In this document: positions 8,738-16,847 of the stretch, piece after piece
How the letters are laid out: every line of letters begins with the position of its first letter
How positions within the stretch are numbered: the first letter of the stretch is position 1
NCBI GenBank assembly: GCA_947626915.1
Contig: CANQUA010000024.1
Span: 1-41,512 of the forward strand
Source: an uncultured Lachnospiraceae bacterium
Lineage (GTDB): Bacteria > Bacillota > Clostridia > Lachnospirales > Lachnospiraceae
Direction of reading: 5' to 3'
Length of the DNA stretch: 41,512 nt
The notes under the pieces: generated by a model
Database searches by the model: none
The model's input: only the letters and a program-made list of their open reading frames with translations
Told to the model about the DNA's origin: nothing
Position numbers and translations under genes: made by a program

Positions 8738-8807
8738 GGCATAGGTTCTCCGCTTGTTTGCTTGGTTTCGGTGCTGTTCCTAATTTTAGGATAAGGCCGG
8801 GAAAAAG

Positions 8808-10445
8808 TCAAGAGCCCGCGGAAACGGCGGTCTCCGGCTGCTCGAACAGAAGCGTAAGCATTGGGGGAATGCAGAGCATCAGGGGATAGGCGTAACGGAT
8901 CAGCGCGGCGGGGCCTAAAAGCAGGATGCCTGCCTGCCCCAGCAGCAGGGAACAGGCGGCGAATTGTTCCCGCCTGCGGCAGACGGCGCAACGGATCAGG
9001 CATGCGGACATCAGCCAGACAGACAGCGCCGGACCGAACAGGGCGGAGGGGATCGGGCGGCTGTTGACGTAATCGACGCTTTGGACAAGTAAACTCCAGC
9101 CGGCAGGGAAAAGCTGGAATCTCTGCACGACGCAAAAATCAGCCAGAGGTCCCGGAGCGGTGTCCGAATACAGATGATACCAGCGTTCGAACCGCCAGCC
9201 GGGAATCCAGTAGCCGGAGAACAGATCCATAAACGCGCGGAGGTAGGTCCTGGGACAGCGCAGTCCGAGGCGCAGATAAAGCCGGAGATAATATCCCGGG
9301 TTTTCAGTCAGGACCTGCGTCTGAAAACCGGCCTTGACCGGATCGGAGATAGAGGGCAGGTAATCGTCCAAAACGTCCGGCGGGATCAGGGCTTCTATAT
9401 GGGCGGCCTCCTCTTGCGAAAGAACGGCCTGACCGGCGGCGTATTGGTTCCATACCGCGGCGATCTGCTGCATGGGCAGGCTGAACATTTCGCGGGGATC
9501 GCCTTTGCGCAGGCCGAGCAGATCCGGGAACGGCCGCATGAAAAACCAGCTTATGAGGGCCGCCGCTCCCAGCGTCAGCAGTAATCTGCGCTTTCGGGGC
9601 AGCAAAAGTATAAACACGGCAAGCGTAAAAGCCAGGATATAAAAGCCGGGGTTGCGGAAAAGGCTCATTCCAACGGCAAAGAGCAGCAGAAGGACCGGCT
9701 GCTTCCGCGATTTTTCGATATCGGGGGAAGATTTCGCCGCTTGGGCCAGATCAAGCAGCTTTAAGAAAAGCAGCAGAAAGAATGCGGCGGAAATCGTGTC
9801 CTTGGTGGTGGAAAACAGCAGACAGTGAATGAACGGGTTCAGGATCAGATAGAAAAACGATATGGTCCGGATCCAAACCGGCGTTTTCCTGTGCTCCATC
9901 CAGACGAAAAGATATGTGAAAGCGGCCGCGGAGAAAAACCACTGCAGGAGACTGTAAAAGAACAGGCCCCAGCTGTAGCTGCCCGTCAGAACGAGCCCCA
10001 GGCGGAAGCACAGGCCGAGCAGACAGGTGTGCGCCGGCGGATGGTGCGTGGAAATGCGGATTTCCGGGTTCAGAAAATCGTAGACCTGGTCCGGACCGTC
10101 GTAGTTGAAAATTCCGGGACATACGGCCAGAAAGGATGGGGCGTATGCCAGAAGAAACAGCAGAAACAGAAGGATTGCCCGGTATTCTGCGCGTTTCAGG
10201 CGGGGCAGGTATCGGGTCATGGGACCGGGAAGCATCTGGGAGAACCGGCGTCCCAGCCGGAATAAGCCGTAGACAAGGGCGGTAAACAGGACGGCGTATA
10301 CAGGCAGAAAAATCAGCGGACGAAACGACAGGCCGGCCCCGGAAGAAGTCTCGCACAGTTTCCGGCTGATTGAAAACAGCGAAAAAAGGATCCCGGTCAG
10401 CAGAGAGAAAAGAAAGGTTTCTTTTTCGGGTGTTTTGGATTTCAT
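8808..10445 (-). CDS. DUF6020-like multi-spanning membrane protein, probable GT-C glycosyltransferase
   Basis: A 545-residue protein with roughly a dozen membrane segments. PGIFNYDGPDQ (Asp116) followed by STHHPPAHT (about residues 132-140) matches the conserved motifs of DUF6020 proteins and is placed like the acidic catalytic loop of GT-C enzymes. Likely role: moving a lipid-linked sugar onto a cell-surface glycan on the outer face. It is the first gene of the leftward operon and has a strong promoter at 10517-10545. The acceptor is not evident. Confidence 0.72.
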   Translation of the reverse strand: MKSKTPEKETFLFSLLTGILFSLFSISRKLCETSSGAGLSFRPLIFLPVYAVLFTALVYGLFRLGRRFSQMLPGPMTRYLPRLKRAEYRAILLFLLFLLAYAPSFLAVCPGIFNYDGPDQVYDFLNPEIRISTHHPPAHTCLLGLCFRLGLVLTGSYSWGLFFYSLLQWFFSAAAFTYLFVWMEHRKTPVWIRTISFFYLILNPFIHCLLFSTTKDTISAAFFLLLFLKLLDLAQAAKSSPDIEKSRKQPVLLLLFAVGMSLFRNPGFYILAFTLAVFILLLPRKRRLLLTLGAAALISWFFMRPFPDLLGLRKGDPREMFSLPMQQIAAVWNQYAAGQAVLSQEEAAHIEALIPPDVLDDYLPSISDPVKAGFQTQVLTENPGYYLRLYLRLGLRCPRTYLRAFMDLFSGYWIPGWRFERWYHLYSDTAPGPLADFCVVQRFQLFPAGWSLLVQSVDYVNSRPIPSALFGPALSVWLMSACLIRCAVCRRREQFAACSLLLGQAGILLLGPAALIRYAYPLMLCIPPMLTLLFEQPETAVSAGS

Positions 10446-10516
10446 GGCTTACCTCTGATTTTGGCAGTATTTCCAAAAGGCGGAGCGTGGTACCCTGCCC
10501 GTTGGACCGCAATACG

Positions 10517-10545
10517 ATGATAGCATCCGGGTCGGGGGTTGTCAA
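10517..10545 (-). promoter_or_regulatory. Promoter of the leftward DUF6020/DUF6056 operon
   Basis: The minus strand reads TTGACA (10545-10540), a 17-base spacer, and TATCAT (10522-10517), about 70 bases ahead of the DUF6020 start. Confidence 0.75.
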
Positions 10546-10620
10546 GGAATTGCGGCGGCCGCCGGATTGGACGGTTTTCTTTTAACGGGACTATTTTTAA
10601 AAATATGTCGGGCTGGCGGC

Positions 10621-10649
10621 TTGTCCGACGGGAGAAAAGCAGTTATAAT
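10621..10649 (+). promoter_or_regulatory. Promoter of the rightward glycosyltransferase gene
   Basis: TTGTCC (10621-10626), 17 bases, TATAAT (10644-10649). It is back to back with the leftward promoter about 75 bases away. Confidence 0.7.
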
Positions 10650-10698
10650 CAATAGAAAACGTATGGGCGTAGTTTTTGCGGACAGAGAGGCGCAGGAG

Positions 10699-11661
10699 AT
10701 GAAATTTGTGATTGTGACTCCGCGGCAGGATTCCGGCGGGCCGCTGGTGCTGCACGCGCTGTGCAAAGAATTGGAGGAACTGGGACATGAGGCGCAGGTG
10801 TTTTATGCGCCGCGTTATGATTTTGCGGGCCATGAGGTCCGTTACTGGCTGGATATGCCGGTATTTTTGCTTTATGATTTTTTCTGCATGGCGCTGGTCC
10901 GGCTCCTGCCCGTTCCCAGGGTGAAGAATGCGCCCGCGCTGCGCATGTACGCTTACCCGCAGATCAAAGGCTGCCGCCGCCGTCTGTGGCCTTTTGCGGA
11001 TAAGGAGACTGTTGTGGTCTATCCGGAGGTGGTTTCCGGCAATCCTCTGCGCGCGAAACGGGTGGTCCGCTGGTTCCTGTATTTCCACCCTTTCTCCGGG
11101 CGGGACGATGTGTTTAAAAAAGAGGACCTGTTTTTCAGTTATCAGGATACGTATAACGATCCGGCCTGGAACCCGGTATGCAGGACCTTTAAGATCCAGC
11201 GATACGATCTGGATTTGTATAAGCAGACGAATTTTGCCGAGCGGACGGGGACCTGTTATATTATCCGGAAGGGGAAGGATCGGCCTGACCTGCCGAAGGA
11301 GCTGGACGGGATCGTGGTGGATGATCTGCCCGAGCCGGAAAAGGTGAAAGTGTTTAATCAGTGCAAATATTGCGTCAGCTATGATATGTATACGGCGTAT
11401 ATGCAGATCGCGGCCCTGTGCGGCTGTATCCCGGTGGCGGTGCCGGAACCCGGCAGGAAGAAGGAGGATTACGGCTCCGAATACAAGGACCGGTACGGCG
11501 TAGCGTTCGGGACGGATGAGGCGGAGATCGAGTATGCGGTCCGCACGCGGGGGCTGGCCGTGGAGAAGTACCGGAGGATGAACCGGGAAGCCCGGGAATC
11601 GGTCCGCCGGTTCGCGCAGGAGTGCCAGTCTTATTTTTTCGGGGACGCAGAGGGAAAATGA
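10699..11661 (+). CDS. Glycosyltransferase-like protein (GT-B-like C-terminal half)
   Basis: A 320-residue soluble protein. The start MKFVIVTPRQDSGG followed by LHALCKELEELGHEAQVFYAP is the beta-alpha-beta opening of GT-B glycosyltransferases (glycine-rich loop, then an E-x-L-x-x-x-G-H-E helix). In the C-terminal half the segment AALCGCIPVAVPEP corresponds to the donor-site helix/strand of this fold. Family assignment is tentative and the sugar is unknown. I chose the ATG at 10699, with GAGAGG eight bases upstream; a longer frame opens at 10567 but runs through the promoter. It is followed by a PLP enzyme gene in the same direction. Confidence 0.7.
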   Translation: MKFVIVTPRQDSGGPLVLHALCKELEELGHEAQVFYAPRYDFAGHEVRYWLDMPVFLLYDFFCMALVRLLPVPRVKNAPALRMYAYPQIKGCRRRLWPFADKETVVVYPEVVSGNPLRAKRVVRWFLYFHPFSGRDDVFKKEDLFFSYQDTYNDPAWNPVCRTFKIQRYDLDLYKQTNFAERTGTCYIIRKGKDRPDLPKELDGIVVDDLPEPEKVKVFNQCKYCVSYDMYTAYMQIAALCGCIPVAVPEPGRKKEDYGSEYKDRYGVAFGTDEAEIEYAVRTRGLAVEKYRRMNREARESVRRFAQECQSYFFGDAEGK

Positions 11662-11717
11662 CGCGGCCGCGCGAAAGCGGGCGGAGCAAGCCGAAGGGAA
11701 AATGACGCGGCCGCGCG
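11651..11717. repeat. 23-bp direct repeat spanning the end of the glycosyltransferase gene
   Basis: A 23-base sequence beginning AGGGAAAATGACGCGG occurs at 11651-11673 and again at 11695-11717. The first copy contains the stop codon of the glycosyltransferase gene. This looks like a recent small tandem duplication with a 44-base period. Confidence 0.85.
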
Positions 11718-11749
11718 GAGATTAAAATGTTTGGATGGAGGAGCGGTTT

Positions 11750-12688
11750 ATGAGACAATGGCCGGAGCTTTTGACGCCGACGCCGGTCCAATTTATCGGG
11801 ACCTGCGAAAGCGGACAGACTATCTATATGAAGCGGGAGGATTTTCTGGGCTTTTCGTTCGGCGGGAATAAGTGCCGCATCGGCCTGTCGTTTTTAAAGG
11901 ATATGGAGGCGAAAGGCGGGGATTTTCTGGTATCCTACGGAAAGAAGCAGTCCAATCTGAACCGGGTGCTGGCGACCATGTGCCGGAGCCTGGACATACC
12001 CAGTATGATCCTTTCGCCGGATCTGGGGGAACCGGAAGGAACGGACACCTTCAATAAACTCCTGGTCCGGTCCATGGGGAGCCGTTATGTCTCGTGCAGT
12101 CCGGACCGGGTGGCGGAGGCGGTGGAGCAGATTCTGGAATGGCTCCGGGCCCAGGGCTATCGTCCTTATTATATTTATGGGGACAAATTTGGACATGGCA
12201 ACGAGGCCGCCGCCAGAGAGGCCTACCGGAACGTTTACGGGGAGATTCGCCGGTGGGAAGAGGAACAGGGAATCTTTTTCGATTATATTTTTCTGGCCAG
12301 CGCTACCGGCATGACCCAGGGCGGGCTGCTGGCAGGCTGGTATGAGTCCGGCGGGGACGAACAGATCATCGGCGTGTCCGTGGCCCGCGGGCAGGAGACG
12401 GGAGAAGCGGGCGTCAGGCGTTATGCGGGACGGGAAGAGATACCGATCCGTTTCCTGACCGAATATACCTGCGGCGGATACGGGAAATATGATGAGGACA
12501 TAAAGACCGTGATCCGGGAAATGATGGAGCAGCATGGGATTCCTCTGGACCCCACCTATACGGGGAAAGCTTACGCGGGGATGCTCAAATGGCTGAAAGA
12601 CCACGGCGCCGGCCGCGGGAACGTGCTTTTTATCCACACCGGGGGAGCGCCATTGTATTTCGACTATCTCCGGTCCGGCGTAGTATAA
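11750..12688 (+). CDS. PLP-dependent D-cysteine desulfhydrase / ACC deaminase-like enzyme
   Basis: A 312-residue fold-type II PLP enzyme. FGGNKCR (Lys41) is the PLP-binding lysine motif of the ACC deaminase/D-cysteine desulfhydrase family. ASATGMTQGGLLAG is the phosphate-binding glycine-rich loop, and FIHTGGAP near the end is also typical. These enzymes deaminate D-cysteine, D-serine-type substrates or 1-aminocyclopropane carboxylate; sequence alone does not decide which. The ATG at 11750 has ATGGAGGAG as ribosome site, so an upstream ATG at 11735 is rejected. It is convergent with a DegT aminotransferase 18 bases away. The setting among glycan and ligase genes suggests a biosynthetic rather than catabolic use. 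Confidence 0.85.
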   Translation: MRQWPELLTPTPVQFIGTCESGQTIYMKREDFLGFSFGGNKCRIGLSFLKDMEAKGGDFLVSYGKKQSNLNRVLATMCRSLDIPSMILSPDLGEPEGTDTFNKLLVRSMGSRYVSCSPDRVAEAVEQILEWLRAQGYRPYYIYGDKFGHGNEAAAREAYRNVYGEIRRWEEEQGIFFDYIFLASATGMTQGGLLAGWYESGGDEQIIGVSVARGQETGEAGVRRYAGREEIPIRFLTEYTCGGYGKYDEDIKTVIREMMEQHGIPLDPTYTGKAYAGMLKWLKDHGAGRGNVLFIHTGGAPLYFDYLRSGVV

Positions 12689-12706
12689 CCGTTTCCCGTC
12701 CCCGGA

Positions 12707-13816
12707 CTAAGACAGAATGATATCGCAGATTAGATCCACGATCTCCATGGACAGTTCCGGGTACAGGGGCAGCGTCAGCACCTGGCGGGAGATCCGCCTG
12801 GCGATGGGCGTATCATTTTCGTCGAAACGGTCCCGGTAGCAGTCGTAGGCGTTGATGCAGGGGTAGAAATATTTCCTGGCGTGGATGTCGCAGGCGGCCA
12901 GTTCCGCAAACACCTGGTCCCGGTTTTTCCGGTACCCGTCGAACACCACCGGCATATAGGCGTAATTATATTTCACATCCGGTCTTTCCGGGCAGAGCCG
13001 GATCCCTTTTATATCGGACAGCCGCTCACGGTAACGGGCCGCCAGGGTCTTGCGCACGGCGATGGACTCGTCCACATGGCGCAGGTTGCAGATGCCCATG
13101 GCTGCCTGAAATTCGTTCATTTTGCCGTTGGCGCCCACGTAGCCGACAGTTTCATAGCCGGTGATCCCGAAATTTTTGATCTGGTACAGAATTGGAGCCA
13201 GGGTCGGGTTGCGGAAACTGACCGCCCCGCCCTCGATGCTGTGAAATACCTTCGTCGCATGGAAGCTGAACATGGAAGCGTCCCCGAACTGACCGATGCC
13301 GCGTCCGCCGATTTCCTCGGCGAACGCGTGAGCCGCATCGTAGATCACTTTCAGATGGTGTTTTTGGGCGATTTCGGCGATTCTGTCCACGTCGCAGGGG
13401 TTCCCGTATACGTGGACCGGCACGATGGCCGAGGTGCGCTCCGTGATCAGGTCCTCCAGCTTCTCCGCGTCCAGCGTGTAGTCTGCGGGATCGATGTCGC
13501 AGAAGACCGGGGTCAGCCCGTTGCGGACAATGGCGTGGGTCGTGGACGCGAAGCTGTAAGGCGTGGTAATGACCTCGCCCGTCAGTTCCATGGCCTGCAG
13601 CGTCAGTTCCAGCGCGGCGTGACCGTTGACGAACAGCTCCAGATTTTCTGTCTGCAGGCGCTCTTTCAGCTGCTTTTTAAATCGTTCATGGTAGTCTCCC
13701 ATATTGGTCAGCCAGGCGCTTTCCCACAGGGGCTTCAGCATTTCGACATATTCTTCTAAAGGAGGCAGCGCCGACCGCGTGACGGCGATCGGGCGGTCCG
13801 GTTTTCTGATCGTCAT
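12707..13816 (-). CDS. DegT/DnrJ/EryC1/StrS-family aminotransferase
   Basis: A 369-residue PLP-dependent aminotransferase of the nucleotide-sugar type. FSFHATKVFH places the aldimine lysine at 189, IYDAAHAF (Asp160) contacts the pyridine nitrogen, and GANGKMNEFQAAMG is the characteristic C-terminal active-site loop. Such enzymes add an amino group to keto-sugars such as dTDP-4-keto-6-deoxyglucose (VioA-like) for surface glycans or antibiotics. AGGAAAGG precedes the start. It is downstream of the ATP-grasp gene on the same strand with a 183-base gap, so the two may be cotranscribed. Exact substrate is undetermined. Confidence 0.9.
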   Translation of the reverse strand: MTIRKPDRPIAVTRSALPPLEEYVEMLKPLWESAWLTNMGDYHERFKKQLKERLQTENLELFVNGHAALELTLQAMELTGEVITTPYSFASTTHAIVRNGLTPVFCDIDPADYTLDAEKLEDLITERTSAIVPVHVYGNPCDVDRIAEIAQKHHLKVIYDAAHAFAEEIGGRGIGQFGDASMFSFHATKVFHSIEGGAVSFRNPTLAPILYQIKNFGITGYETVGYVGANGKMNEFQAAMGICNLRHVDESIAVRKTLAARYRERLSDIKGIRLCPERPDVKYNYAYMPVVFDGYRKNRDQVFAELAACDIHARKYFYPCINAYDCYRDRFDENDTPIARRISRQVLTLPLYPELSMEIVDLICDIILS

Positions 13817-13999
13817 AATCTATCCTTTCCGGCACAGGAAATGTGCCGCATACGTTCCGGCGTCCCGCGCGGGTGCGCTTTTTGTCTGCGCGTACGCGGG
13901 GGCCCTGGAATGCTGTAAAAATCCGGGGATTGCGCCGCGCCGGACAGGTTTGCGGGGCGGTTCGGGCGGCGGGGGAATGGCTGGTTATTTTTCATTCCG
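13817..13999 (-). other. Spacer between the ATP-grasp and DegT genes
   Basis: GC-rich spacer without a convincing gene. A small hairpin (CGGCACA at 13830-13836, TGTGCCG at 13842-13848) lies just upstream of the DegT ribosome site on the minus strand and could influence translation. Confidence 0.4.
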
Positions 14000-14998
14000 T
14001 CAATCTTCGATTTTCGTACAAAATTCGGTATAACGTTTCACCAGGTATTGGTTTTTGATCTCGCCGGCCGGTTCGATTTCTCCCCCGGCAAAGCAGCGCA
14101 GATGATTTTTGACCATATCATAGCCGGCCATCCGGGAGAACGCCGCGCCTCCGGAGAAGCGGGGATTGCATTCCAAGAGGTACCGTTCGGTTTCCGTTTT
14201 CTCGATAAATTCAAAATTGACGCAGCCCCGGATGTCCAATGCCTCCGCCAGCGCGGCGCATTGTTTCTCCAGGAGCGGGTCGCGGAACACGTATACCGAG
14301 GTCCCGGCTCCATTGAAAGTGCGCAGAAGCTCCCGGCGCGGCAGACAGACGGTGCGGCCATGGTCTGCGTCCCGCACCACGTCCACGGTCACGACGGGAC
14401 CGGGAATTTTCGGCTGTACCAGGTAATGGGCCGCTTCACCGCGCAGATCCTCGCCCGCCCGCTGCATCTGACGGACGTTTTCAATGATGCGGAGTCCCTG
14501 GCTGCTGCGGCCGCGGAACGGTTTCAGCACCAGAGGATATGCGAGCGGTTCAAAGCCGCCGGCTTCCGCTTCTGAGAGAACCTGGGACAGGCTCCGGCCG
14601 GGAATAACGGGGCAGATCCGCAGCGGCTTCAGGTACTGCGCCAGCTTTTGCTTGTCACGGCAGAGCCCGATGGCCGCCTCCCCGGACATGCACAGGGTAA
14701 CGCCCAGCGCCCGGGCCCGGCTGCGCCAGCGGTCGATCACATCGATTTCCACATCGGTCAGCGGGAGCAGAAAGTCGATCTGATTTTCTGCGCAGATCTT
14801 CTCCAGAAATTCCAGATAATGCGCCCCGTCCGTCGCGTAAGGAGCCTGGAAGAAACGATCTGTTTCCAGGGACGCCGCGATCCATTCCGGCGGGTAGATG
14901 TCGCAGCCGATGACCCGGTACCCTTCTGCTTTGCAGGTTTCTATGACCGCCGCCGCCGAGAATGAGCCGACGGCCGTTACGAGCACGGTTCCTTTCAT
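14000..14998 (-). CDS. ATP-grasp ligase (carbamoyl-phosphate-synthase/PylC-like)
   Basis: A 332-residue ATP-grasp protein. It opens with a Rossmann-like pre-ATP-grasp domain (VLVTAVGSFSAAAVIE). The ATP-grasp core follows: YPLVLKPFRGRSSQGLRII with the nucleotide-binding lysine and flexible loop, then NFEFIEKT and LECNPRFSGG carrying the Mg-binding Glu and Asn. These enzymes join a carboxylate to an amine through an acyl-phosphate. Substrates are unknown. The start at 14998 has AAAGGAG upstream; an ATG at 15049 is in the promoter region. It is transcribed ahead of the DegT gene, suggesting that an amino-sugar or amino acid is made and then coupled. Confidence 0.85.
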   Translation of the reverse strand: MKGTVLVTAVGSFSAAAVIETCKAEGYRVIGCDIYPPEWIAASLETDRFFQAPYATDGAHYLEFLEKICAENQIDFLLPLTDVEIDVIDRWRSRARALGVTLCMSGEAAIGLCRDKQKLAQYLKPLRICPVIPGRSLSQVLSEAEAGGFEPLAYPLVLKPFRGRSSQGLRIIENVRQMQRAGEDLRGEAAHYLVQPKIPGPVVTVDVVRDADHGRTVCLPRRELLRTFNGAGTSVYVFRDPLLEKQCAALAEALDIRGCVNFEFIEKTETERYLLECNPRFSGGAAFSRMAGYDMVKNHLRCFAGGEIEPAGEIKNQYLVKRYTEFCTKIED

Positions 14999-15047
14999 GG
15001 GAAATTCTCCTTTTGTCATTTGGGTGTTTTTCAATGGCCTGTTCCCC

Positions 15048-15076
15048 ATTTTACCATGGGGGAAGAAAAAAGTAAA
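15048..15076 (-). promoter_or_regulatory. Promoter of the ATP-grasp/DegT unit
   Basis: The minus strand reads TTTACT, a 17-base spacer, then TAAAAT with an extended TGG. The whole element closely resembles the promoter ahead of the polysaccharide operon at 24885-24913. Confidence 0.7.
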
Positions 15077-15167
15077 TGGCGGATGCGGGCTCCGGAACGG
15101 ATAATGCGCTTAAGTGCAACCTTTTTTAAAAAGAATCCTGCTGAAAATAATTGTGGATCATTGCGGA

Positions 15168-15196
15168 TTGACAGTTCGCGTTTGCCGGGTTATAGT
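15168..15196 (+). promoter_or_regulatory. Promoter of the glycerol-1-phosphate dehydrogenase gene
   Basis: TTGACA (15168-15173), 17 bases, TATAGT (15191-15196). The gene starts about 195 bases downstream, so a leader is transcribed. Confidence 0.7.
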
Positions 15197-15391
15197 GATA
15201 AAGGCATCCGGAGCAGACCGGACGCCTGTCTGACGTTTCCGGCCCTGGATGAGCCGGAATGGATCGGGGCAGTTCAAAAGGAAAATGGTTTGCGTTTGCA
15301 GGTTTCCTCATTTTAACGCCGCAGCTTGCGCAAACCGCATAGATCGTATATACTTTTTTGGAAAAAAGGGATTTGTCTGGAGGTGGTGTTC

Positions 15392-16639
15392 TTGCTGATT
15401 GATTGCAGCGTATTTGACGGAGCCTGTTCCTGCGGCAGGACGCACAGCGTGATTACCAAAACGGCGGTGATCGAACAGGGGTGTCTTCGGAGTATCGATT
15501 CGTACATGCGATCCCAGGGCATAACCGGGCGGCGCTGTGCGCTTTACGACAGCAATACTTACCGGGCGGCGGAGGGAAGGCGGCCCGGCGCGGAGCAGGA
15601 GATCATTTTGCCGGCCCCGGGTCTCCATGCGAATGAGCATTCCGTGGGCGCAGTGCTGGAAAAGCTGGATGCGGGGACCGAGATAATCATTGCCGTGGGC
15701 AGCGGCACGGTGAACGATATTGCCCGCTATGTGGCGTATAAGAAAGGCCTGCGGTTCGTGTCCGCGCCTACCGCTGCCAGCGTGGACGGCTATTGCAGTT
15801 CCGTCGCGGCCATGACCTGGCATGGGTTCAAGACGAGTCTGGGGGCGGTTGCGCCGGAGCTGGTGATAGCGGATCTGGACGTGATCCGTTCCGCCCCGCC
15901 GGAGCTGTGGAAGAGCGGCGTGGGAGATATCCTGGCGAAGTTCACAGCCCTGGCCGACTGGCGGATCGCTCATATCCTGACGGGCGAATATCTTTGCCCC
16001 GAGGTCTATGAACTGGTCATGGGAGCGGCGCGCTCTGTGCTGGATCTGGCGGACGGGCTGCTGGCCGGCGACCTGCACGCTTTTGAGGAATTGATACGGG
16101 CTCTTCTGATCAGCGGCATCGCCATGCAGATGATGGGCAATTCCCGGCCGGCTTCCGGCGCGGAACACCATATATCCCACGTGATTGAGATGCACCCGGC
16201 AGGTCTGCGGGTCCGTTTCGACGCGCTTCACGGGGAGAAGACCGGCGTGGGCGCGGTACTTTCTGCCCGGGCATACCATAGCCTGACGGAAGAGGCGCGT
16301 CCGCCGCGTCTGGACCGGGCCGGTATTCCGTCGGAAGAAGAGATACTCGCTTTCTTCGGCGCGGCTTTGGGAGAGACGGTGCTGCAGGAAAACAGTAAAA
16401 ATTGTCTGGAGGCCGTCAGCGATGAGACGTTTGAACGCGCATGGCCGGAGATACGTGAGATTGCAGCAGGCATTCCTTCCCCGGAACGCCTGGAGGGTGT
16501 TTTGAAGGGCCTGGGCGCAAAGTACAGCCTGGAGGATATAGGCGTGGACGCCCGGGATACGGAGCTGCTGCTTCGTTTTTCACCCCTGGTGCGCTGCCGC
16601 CTGACGTTTATGCGCCTCAGGCAGATCATAAAACGGTGA
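15392..16639 (+). CDS. sn-Glycerol-1-phosphate dehydrogenase (AraM/EgsA family)
   Basis: A 415-residue iron-alcohol-dehydrogenase-like protein. GSGTVNDIARYVAYK is the NAD(P)-binding loop, SAPTAASVDGYCSSVAAM and GDILAK (metal-ligand Asp179) are hallmarks of G1P dehydrogenase, and SGAEHHISHVIE and LHGEKTGVG supply the metal-binding histidines. It reduces dihydroxyacetone phosphate to sn-glycerol-1-phosphate, the archaeal-type stereoisomer. In Bacillus AraM this feeds heptaprenylglyceryl phosphate. I start at TTG 15392, six bases after GGAGGTGG; a GTG at 15386 is in frame but too close. It forms a single-gene unit with a promoter and a terminator. Confidence 0.9.
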   Translation: MLIDCSVFDGACSCGRTHSVITKTAVIEQGCLRSIDSYMRSQGITGRRCALYDSNTYRAAEGRRPGAEQEIILPAPGLHANEHSVGAVLEKLDAGTEIIIAVGSGTVNDIARYVAYKKGLRFVSAPTAASVDGYCSSVAAMTWHGFKTSLGAVAPELVIADLDVIRSAPPELWKSGVGDILAKFTALADWRIAHILTGEYLCPEVYELVMGAARSVLDLADGLLAGDLHAFEELIRALLISGIAMQMMGNSRPASGAEHHISHVIEMHPAGLRVRFDALHGEKTGVGAVLSARAYHSLTEEARPPRLDRAGIPSEEEILAFFGAALGETVLQENSKNCLEAVSDETFERAWPEIREIAAGIPSPERLEGVLKGLGAKYSLEDIGVDARDTELLLRFSPLVRCRLTFMRLRQIIKR

Positions 16640-16661
16640 AGAGACATATATGACACGCTAT

Positions 16662-16725
16662 GCCGGGTATCGGGGAGACACCAGGGACGTGCATTGGCCC
16701 TGTGTTCCCGCCATGCCCGGCTTTT
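16662..16725 (+). terminator. Intrinsic terminator of the G1P dehydrogenase gene
   Basis: GCCGGG (16662-16667) pairs with CCCGGC (16716-16721), with further internal pairing such as CGGGGA/TCCCG, followed by TTTTATT. It starts 23 bases after the stop. Confidence 0.75.
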
Positions 16726-16782
16726 ATTGTATCGTTTGCATAGCAGAAAGAAGCAATTCCATTTAAAATTACTGCGCGCCTG

Positions 16783-16811
16783 TTGTCTTTCTTCAGCCGT
16801 ATCTCTATAAT
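16783..16811 (+). promoter_or_regulatory. Promoter of the Bce-type two-component operon
   Basis: TTGTCT (16783-16788), 17 bases, TATAAT (16806-16811), 36 bases before the response regulator start. Confidence 0.75.
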
Positions 16812-16847
16812 GGATTCTGATAAAAACCAACGGGATGGTAAAATAAC

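Larger units (their letters stand above)
14999..15391. other. Divergent intergenic region with two promoters
   Basis: No gene is seen. It contains the leftward promoter at 15048-15076 and the rightward promoter at 15168-15196, listed separately, and about 195 bases of leader before the dehydrogenase start. Confidence 0.55.

Noticed and set aside
12881-13759. Plus-strand frame across the DegT gene
   Set aside because: The DegT frame has all catalytic motifs; this one is a shadow.
16834-16843. Third copy of ATGGTAAAAT, ahead of the response regulator
   Set aside because: There is no -35 at proper distance and it lies within ten bases of the start codon; a better promoter is at 16783-16811.
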